Source: Dorea_D hominis
GTDB lineage: Bacteria; Bacillota; Clostridia; Lachnospirales; Lachnospiraceae
DNA length: 64,000 bases
Reading direction: 5' to 3'
Assembly: GCF_014287705.1 (NCBI RefSeq)
Contig: NZ_JACOOY010000002.1
Coordinates: 1-64,000 of the forward strand
Both the position numbers and the translations under genes were made by a program. A model generated the notes under the pieces. It did no database searches. It had not been told where the DNA came from and was given only the letters and a program-made list of their open reading frames with translations. Positions 59,184 to 64,000 of this stretch are shown in pieces (position 1 is the stretch's first letter; every line of letters begins with the position of its first letter).

Positions 59184-62100
59184 ATGTATGAGCAGAAGCA
59201 GAATCTGCATACCGGTTTGTATCGCACAGAGTTTGAACATGATAACTGTGGTATCGGTGCAATCGTTAATATCAAGGGCAGGAAATCCCATAACACGGTA
59301 GCAGATGCACTTAAGATTGTAGAAAATTTAGAACATAGAGCTGGCAAGGATGCCGAAGGTAAAACAGGTGATGGAGTTGGAATTCTATTACAGATTTCAC
59401 ATAAGTTTTTCTCCAAAGTCTGTGAACCTCTCGGCATCCTTTTACGTTCTGAGAGAGATTATGGTGTGGGAATGTTTTTCTTCCCGCAGGATGAACTGAA
59501 AAGAGAACAGGCAAAGAAGATTTTTGAAGTTATTGTCAGAAAGGAAGGAATGAATTTCCTGGGATGGAGACAGGTACCGGTAAAAGAGGAAGTACTTGGA
59601 AGCCGTGCAGCAGCTTGTATGCCATGCATTATGCAGGGATTTATTGAAAGACCGGAGCATATTGCGCAGGGAATTGATTTTGACAGACGTTTGTATGTTG
59701 TAAGAAGAGTCTTTGAGCAGAGCAGTGATGATACTTATGTAGCGTCTCTTTCAAGTAGGACAATTGCGTATAAGGGTATGTTCCTTGTCGGACAGCTTCG
59801 CTCTTTTTTTGCGGATCTGCAGGATAAAGACTATGAATCTGCAATTGCACTGGTACATTCCAGATTCAGTACAAACACAAATCCGAGCTGGGAGAGAGCA
59901 CATCCGAACCGGTTCATTGTACATAATGGAGAGATCAATACAATTCGTGGTAATGCGGATAAGATGCGTGCCAGAGAAGAAAATATGGAATCTGAGTGCC
60001 TGAAAGGAGAATTGCATAAAGTTCTTCCGGCGATCAATACATCCGGATCCGATTCCGCGATGCTTGATAATGCCATCGAATTTATGGTAATGAGCGGAAT
60101 GGAACTGCCACTGGCAGTGATGATCGCGATTCCGGAGCCATGGGCAAATACAAAAAATCTGTCACAGAAGAAAAAAGATTTCTATCAGTATTATGCAACA
60201 ATGATGGAGCCATGGGACGGACCGGCATCTATTCTGTTCAGTGACGGCGACTGCATGGGAGCAGTACTGGACCGGAATGGATTACGTCCTTCCAGATATT
60301 ATATTACGGAAGACGATACGTTGATCCTATCTTCTGAAGTAGGTGTACTTGATATTGATCCGTCTAAGATCATTGTTAAAGAGCGTCTGCATCCGGGCAA
60401 GATGCTTCTTGTGGATACAATAAAAGGTAAAGTGATTGATGACGATGAACTGAAAGAATCTTATGCAAGAAGACAGCCGTATGGAGAATGGCTGGACAGC
60501 AATTTGATCGAGTTAAAAGATTTAAAAATACCGAATCAGAAAATTGAAACATATTCAGAGGAGGAACTCGGAAGATTACAGAAAGCATTCGGTTACTCTT
60601 ATGAAGATGTGAAGACTTCTATTTTAAATATGGCGAAAAATGGAACAGAAAGCACTGGAGCCATGGGAATTGATTCCCCGCTTGCCGTTCTTTCACAGAA
60701 ATCTCAGAATCTGTTCGGATATTTCAAACAGTTATTTGCACAGGTTACTAATCCACCGATTGATGCAATCCGTGAAGAAGTCGTAACATCTACAACCGTA
60801 TATATTGGTGAGGATGGCAACCTGTTGGAAGAAAAAGCAGAAAACTGTAAAATGTTAAAGGTAAATAATCCAATTCTTACCGATACAGACCTGCTGAAAA
60901 TTAAAAATATGAAAACAGAAGGTTTCCAGGTTACAGAGATCCCGATCACTTATTATAAAAATTCCAGTCTGGAAAAGGCGATGGATTACTTATTTATCGA
61001 AGTAGACCGTGCAATCCGTGAAGGAACCAATATTCTGATCCTTTCCGACCGTGGTGTGGACGAATATCATGTGGCAATGCCGTCACTTCTTGCATTGTCA
61101 GGACTTCAGCAGCATCTGGTACGGACAAAGAAGAGAACTTCTGTGGCTATTATTCTGGAAACAGGAGAACCGAGAGAAGTCCATCATTTTGCAACACTGC
61201 TTGGCTATGGTGCATGTGCGATCAATCCGTATCTTGCACATGAGACAATACGCCAGCTTATTGATACTGATATGTTGCAGAAAGATTATTATGCTGCAGT
61301 TGACGATTATAACCATGCGGTTATCAGCGGAATTGTAAAGATTGCCTCCAAGATGGGAATTTCCACCATTCAGTCTTATCAGGGTGCAAAAATCTTTGAA
61401 GCGATCGGTTTGAAAGAGTGTTTTATTGATAAATATTTTACAGATACGGTCAGCCGTGTCGGAGGAATCGGAATTGAAGAGATATCGGAAGATTACAGTG
61501 CGAGACATTCCCGTGCATTTGATCCGCTTGGACTGGAAGTGGAGCTGACACTGGATAGTGTCGGGCATCATAAATCCAAAAGCGGTGGCGAAGAACATCT
61601 GTACAATCCGCAGACAATCCACATGCTGCAACAGTCAACCAGACGTGGTGATTATGAAATGTTCCGGAAATATACGGAGATGGTCAATGCAGAAGGAGAA
61701 AAAATCAATTTGCGTGGACAACTCGACTTCAATTACCCGGAAGAAGGCGTTCCGATTGAAGAAGTTGAGAGCGTAGATGATATCGTAACAAGATTTAAGA
61801 CAGGAGCAATGTCTTACGGTTCTATTTCCAAAGAGGCGCATGAGACACTGGCAATAGCTATGAATCAGCTCCATGGAAAATCAAACAGTGGTGAAGGTGG
61901 CGAAGAAATTGAACGTCTGGACACAAACCGTTGTTCTGCAATCAAGCAGGTAGCGTCTGGAAGATTTGGCGTAACATCCCGTTATCTAGTTAGCGCAAAT
62001 GAAATCCAGATTAAAATGGCACAGGGTGCAAAACCGGGCGAAGGTGGACATCTTCCGGGAGGAAAAGTATATCCGTGGATCGCAAAGACCAGACATTCAA

Positions 62101-63719
62101 CGCCGGGGGTAAGCCTGATTTCACCACCGCCACATCATGATATTTATTCTATCGAAGATCTGGCACAGTTGATCTACGATTGTAAAAATGCAAATAAAGA
62201 TGCAAGAATTTCAGTAAAACTTGTATCCGAAGCCGGTGTTGGAACAGTCGCAGCCGGTGTTGCAAAAGCCGGTGCAGGTCTGATCCTGATCTCCGGATAT
62301 GACGGAGGAACAGGTGCGGCGCCAAGAAGTTCGATTCATAATGCTGGACTTCCGTGGGAACTGGGACTTGCAGAAACGCATCAGACATTGATCGCCAATG
62401 GGTTAAGAGAGCGTGTGCGGATCGAGACAGATGGAAAATTAATGAGTGGGCGTGATGTTGCAATCGCAGCTATTTTAGGGGCAGAAGAATTTGGATTTGC
62501 CACAGCACCGCTGGTCACAATGGGATGCGTTATGATGCGTGTCTGCAATCTGGATACCTGCCCGGTAGGAGTAGCAACCCAGAATCCAGAGCTTCGTAAA
62601 CGTTTTACCGGGAAACCGGAATATGTTGTGAACTTTATGCGTTTTATGGCGCAGAATCTGAGGGAATACATGGCAAAATTGGGTGTCCGTTCGATTGACG
62701 AACTGGTAGGAAGAACAGAACTCCTCAAAGTAAAAGATGTACCGGTGTCTGAACGTGCAGAAACCCTGGATTTAAGTAAAATTCTTTATAATCCGTATGA
62801 TAAAAAGACAGTGCCAATGACCTTTAACCCAAAGAAAGTTTTCAATTTTGAGCTGGAAAAAACACTGGACGAGAAGGTACTTATAAAAGAATTACTTCCG
62901 GCACTGGAGAAAAAACAAAAACGGGTTCTCGAAATTGACGTTGCGAATACCAATCGAACATTTGGTACTATTTTCGGATCGGAGATTACAAGACGTTATC
63001 CGGAAGGACTGGATGAAGACAGCTATGTGATCAAGTGCAAAGGCGCAGGCGGTCAGTCTTTTGGCGCATTTATTCCAAAAGGACTGACACTGGAACTTAC
63101 AGGTGACAGCAATGATTATTTTGGCAAAGGATTATCCGGCGGTAAACTGATCGTATATCCGCCGACAGGAGTGAAATACAAACACGAAGATAATATCATT
63201 ATTGGAAACGTTGCACTTTACGGAGCCACAAGTGGTAAAGCATACATCAATGGTATGGCAGGCGAGCGTTTTGCAGTCCGCAATTCCGGTGCGACAGCAG
63301 TTGTGGAAGGTGTAGGCGACCATGGCTGTGAATATATGACCGGAGGACGTGTAGTAGTTCTTGGGAAAACCGGTAAAAACTTCGCGGCAGGTATGAGTGG
63401 CGGAGTTGCTTATGTGCTGGACGAAGATAATGACCTCTATCTGAGTGTAAATAAACAGCTTGTAAATATTGAACATGTTACAGCAAAGATGGATGTAGAA
63501 GAACTGAAAACAATGATTGAAGAACATGTTGCTTATACGAATTCAGAAATTGGTAAAAAAATTCTGGAACATTTCACAGATTATCTTCCAAAATTCAAAA
63601 AGATCATTCCTGCTGACTATGAGAAGATGATGACAACGATCCTCCAGTTAGAAGAGCAGGGAATGAGCAGTGAACAGGCAAAAATCGAAGCTTTTTACAT
63701 GATCAAAGAAGGAAGATAA
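59184..63719 (+). CDS. gltB: Glutamate synthase (NADPH), large subunit
   Basis: Converts glutamine and 2-oxoglutarate to two glutamates. 1511 residues. A short propeptide precedes the N-terminal nucleophile Cys22 (HDNCGIGAI) of the class II amidotransferase domain (22-430). Central linker, FMN-binding synthase domain (about 800-1200) with KPGEGGHLPGGKV and GYDGGTGAAP, the 3Fe-4S site CNLDTCPVGVATQNP near 1115, and a GXGXG-type C-terminal barrel (1250-1500). AGAAAGGAAAG precedes the ATG. Followed 13 bases later by gltD. Confidence 0.96.
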   Translation: MYEQKQNLHTGLYRTEFEHDNCGIGAIVNIKGRKSHNTVADALKIVENLEHRAGKDAEGKTGDGVGILLQISHKFFSKVCEPLGILLRSERDYGVGMFFFPQDELKREQAKKIFEVIVRKEGMNFLGWRQVPVKEEVLGSRAAACMPCIMQGFIERPEHIAQGIDFDRRLYVVRRVFEQSSDDTYVASLSSRTIAYKGMFLVGQLRSFFADLQDKDYESAIALVHSRFSTNTNPSWERAHPNRFIVHNGEINTIRGNADKMRAREENMESECLKGELHKVLPAINTSGSDSAMLDNAIEFMVMSGMELPLAVMIAIPEPWANTKNLSQKKKDFYQYYATMMEPWDGPASILFSDGDCMGAVLDRNGLRPSRYYITEDDTLILSSEVGVLDIDPSKIIVKERLHPGKMLLVDTIKGKVIDDDELKESYARRQPYGEWLDSNLIELKDLKIPNQKIETYSEEELGRLQKAFGYSYEDVKTSILNMAKNGTESTGAMGIDSPLAVLSQKSQNLFGYFKQLFAQVTNPPIDAIREEVVTSTTVYIGEDGNLLEEKAENCKMLKVNNPILTDTDLLKIKNMKTEGFQVTEIPITYYKNSSLEKAMDYLFIEVDRAIREGTNILILSDRGVDEYHVAMPSLLALSGLQQHLVRTKKRTSVAIILETGEPREVHHFATLLGYGACAINPYLAHETIRQLIDTDMLQKDYYAAVDDYNHAVISGIVKIASKMGISTIQSYQGAKIFEAIGLKECFIDKYFTDTVSRVGGIGIEEISEDYSARHSRAFDPLGLEVELTLDSVGHHKSKSGGEEHLYNPQTIHMLQQSTRRGDYEMFRKYTEMVNAEGEKINLRGQLDFNYPEEGVPIEEVESVDDIVTRFKTGAMSYGSISKEAHETLAIAMNQLHGKSNSGEGGEEIERLDTNRCSAIKQVASGRFGVTSRYLVSANEIQIKMAQGAKPGEGGHLPGGKVYPWIAKTRHSTPGVSLISPPPHHDIYSIEDLAQLIYDCKNANKDARISVKLVSEAGVGTVAAGVAKAGAGLILISGYDGGTGAAPRSSIHNAGLPWELGLAETHQTLIANGLRERVRIETDGKLMSGRDVAIAAILGAEEFGFATAPLVTMGCVMMRVCNLDTCPVGVATQNPELRKRFTGKPEYVVNFMRFMAQNLREYMAKLGVRSIDELVGRTELLKVKDVPVSERAETLDLSKILYNPYDKKTVPMTFNPKKVFNFELEKTLDEKVLIKELLPALEKKQKRVLEIDVANTNRTFGTIFGSEITRRYPEGLDEDSYVIKCKGAGGQSFGAFIPKGLTLELTGDSNDYFGKGLSGGKLIVYPPTGVKYKHEDNIIIGNVALYGATSGKAYINGMAGERFAVRNSGATAVVEGVGDHGCEYMTGGRVVVLGKTGKNFAAGMSGGVAYVLDEDNDLYLSVNKQLVNIEHVTAKMDVEELKTMIEEHVAYTNSEIGKKILEHFTDYLPKFKKIIPADYEKMMTTILQLEEQGMSSEQAKIEAFYMIKEGR

Positions 63720-63732
63720 GGAGGCGCACAAA

Positions 63733-64000
63733 ATGGGAAAAGCAACAGGATTTATGGAATATGACAGACAGGATAAGAAAGCAGAGGCGCCAAAGGAGCG
63801 AATCCGGAATTTTAAAGAGTTTTATAAACCATTATCGGAAGAAGAACAGAAAATTCAGGGAGCAAGATGTATGTCCTGTGGTGTACCATTCTGTCAGTTT
63901 GGTCAGATGATCATGGGAATGGCGAGTGGATGCCCGTTACATAATCTGATTCCGGAGTGGAACGATCTTTTGTATCACGGGAACTGGGAAGAAGCGTACT
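63733..64000 (+). CDS. gltD: Glutamate synthase small subunit (5' part, cut by the window edge)
   Basis: 89 codons to the window end, no stop. MGKATGFMEYDR at the start and the cysteine set RCMSCGVPFC and SGCPLHNLIPEWNDLL are the N-terminal 4Fe-4S domain of GltD, which passes NADPH electrons to GltB. GGAGGCGC precedes the ATG. Not a truncated gene, only a truncated view. Confidence 0.94.
   Translation, partial: MGKATGFMEYDRQDKKAEAPKERIRNFKEFYKPLSEEEQKIQGARCMSCGVPFCQFGQMIMGMASGCPLHNLIPEWNDLLYHGNWEEAY

Noticed and set aside
1..64000. CRISPR arrays, tRNA genes, insertion sequences and prophage blocks
   Set aside because: No regularly spaced direct repeats, no cloverleaf with CCA-type end, no transposase or integrase, and no run of phage structural genes were seen by reading. 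A tRNA scan and IS search would settle this.

Overview
The window reads as chromosomal DNA of a gut Lachnospiraceae-type Firmicute (Clostridia; relatives of Ruminococcus/Dorea/Blautia/Mediterraneibacter). The signs are moderate G+C, strong AGGAGG-type ribosome binding sites, TTGACA/TATAAT promoters, a ZTP riboswitch before formate-tetrahydrofolate ligase, a CIRCE element, LPxTG pilus genes, and several small families typical of that group (DUF1836, DUF3783, YerC/YecD). This placement is inferred from gene content, not from a search.

Layout. 1-191: the 3' end of a 23S rRNA and a terminator, with no 5S gene after it. 700-9900: a LysR regulator; an operon of an unknown protein, a ThrE-type exporter and a VOC fusion protein; phosphoglucomutase; an APH-like kinase; a proline iminopeptidase with a possible attenuated leader; and a convergent asparaginase. 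10100-18770: a PHP phosphatase, YerC, DUF1836, a cysteine desulfidase-family enzyme, DUF3783, PcrA helicase, a small acidic membrane protein, a NYN/LOTUS protein and an RlmD-type rRNA methyltransferase. 18880-22710: a second ThrE exporter, then an Hpt protein followed by a GGDEF-REC-HD-GYP cyclic-di-GMP enzyme that ends in a G9 tract. 22919-24837: promoter, ZTP riboswitch with terminator, and fhs.

25000-35990 is the most unusual part, a sortase-assembled pilus locus. It holds a major pilin (LPKTG), a class C sortase cut by one in-frame TGA just after its DPF lid motif, a single 2229-codon ORF that joins a second sortase to a giant multi-domain LPETG adhesin, an InlB-repeat protein, and, directly in frame behind that protein's stop, the last 38 codons of a MacB/FtsX-type permease. 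A large hairpin element with a C8 tract and a short repeated 5'-leader element follow. The repeat recurs about 2 kb downstream, at a similar distance from another start codon.

36200-46330: a small Cys protein, two alanine/glycine:cation symporters, a FeoA-like protein, a ketopantoate reductase-type enzyme, a CmpB-like membrane protein, a zur-znuACB zinc uptake cluster with paired Zur-type operators, a remnant before an L-ribulose-5-phosphate 3-epimerase, and CsaA. 46560-64000: an ABC exporter, a small unknown protein, a DEDD exonuclease, an aldo/keto reductase with Fe-S domains, an orphan phage- or toxin-associated domain, a CIRCE-controlled hsp20 followed by a class B J-protein, trpS, a YeiH transporter, a dihydrouridine synthase, a YbaK-type deacylase, a CPBP protease, and gltB-gltD (gltD runs off the window).
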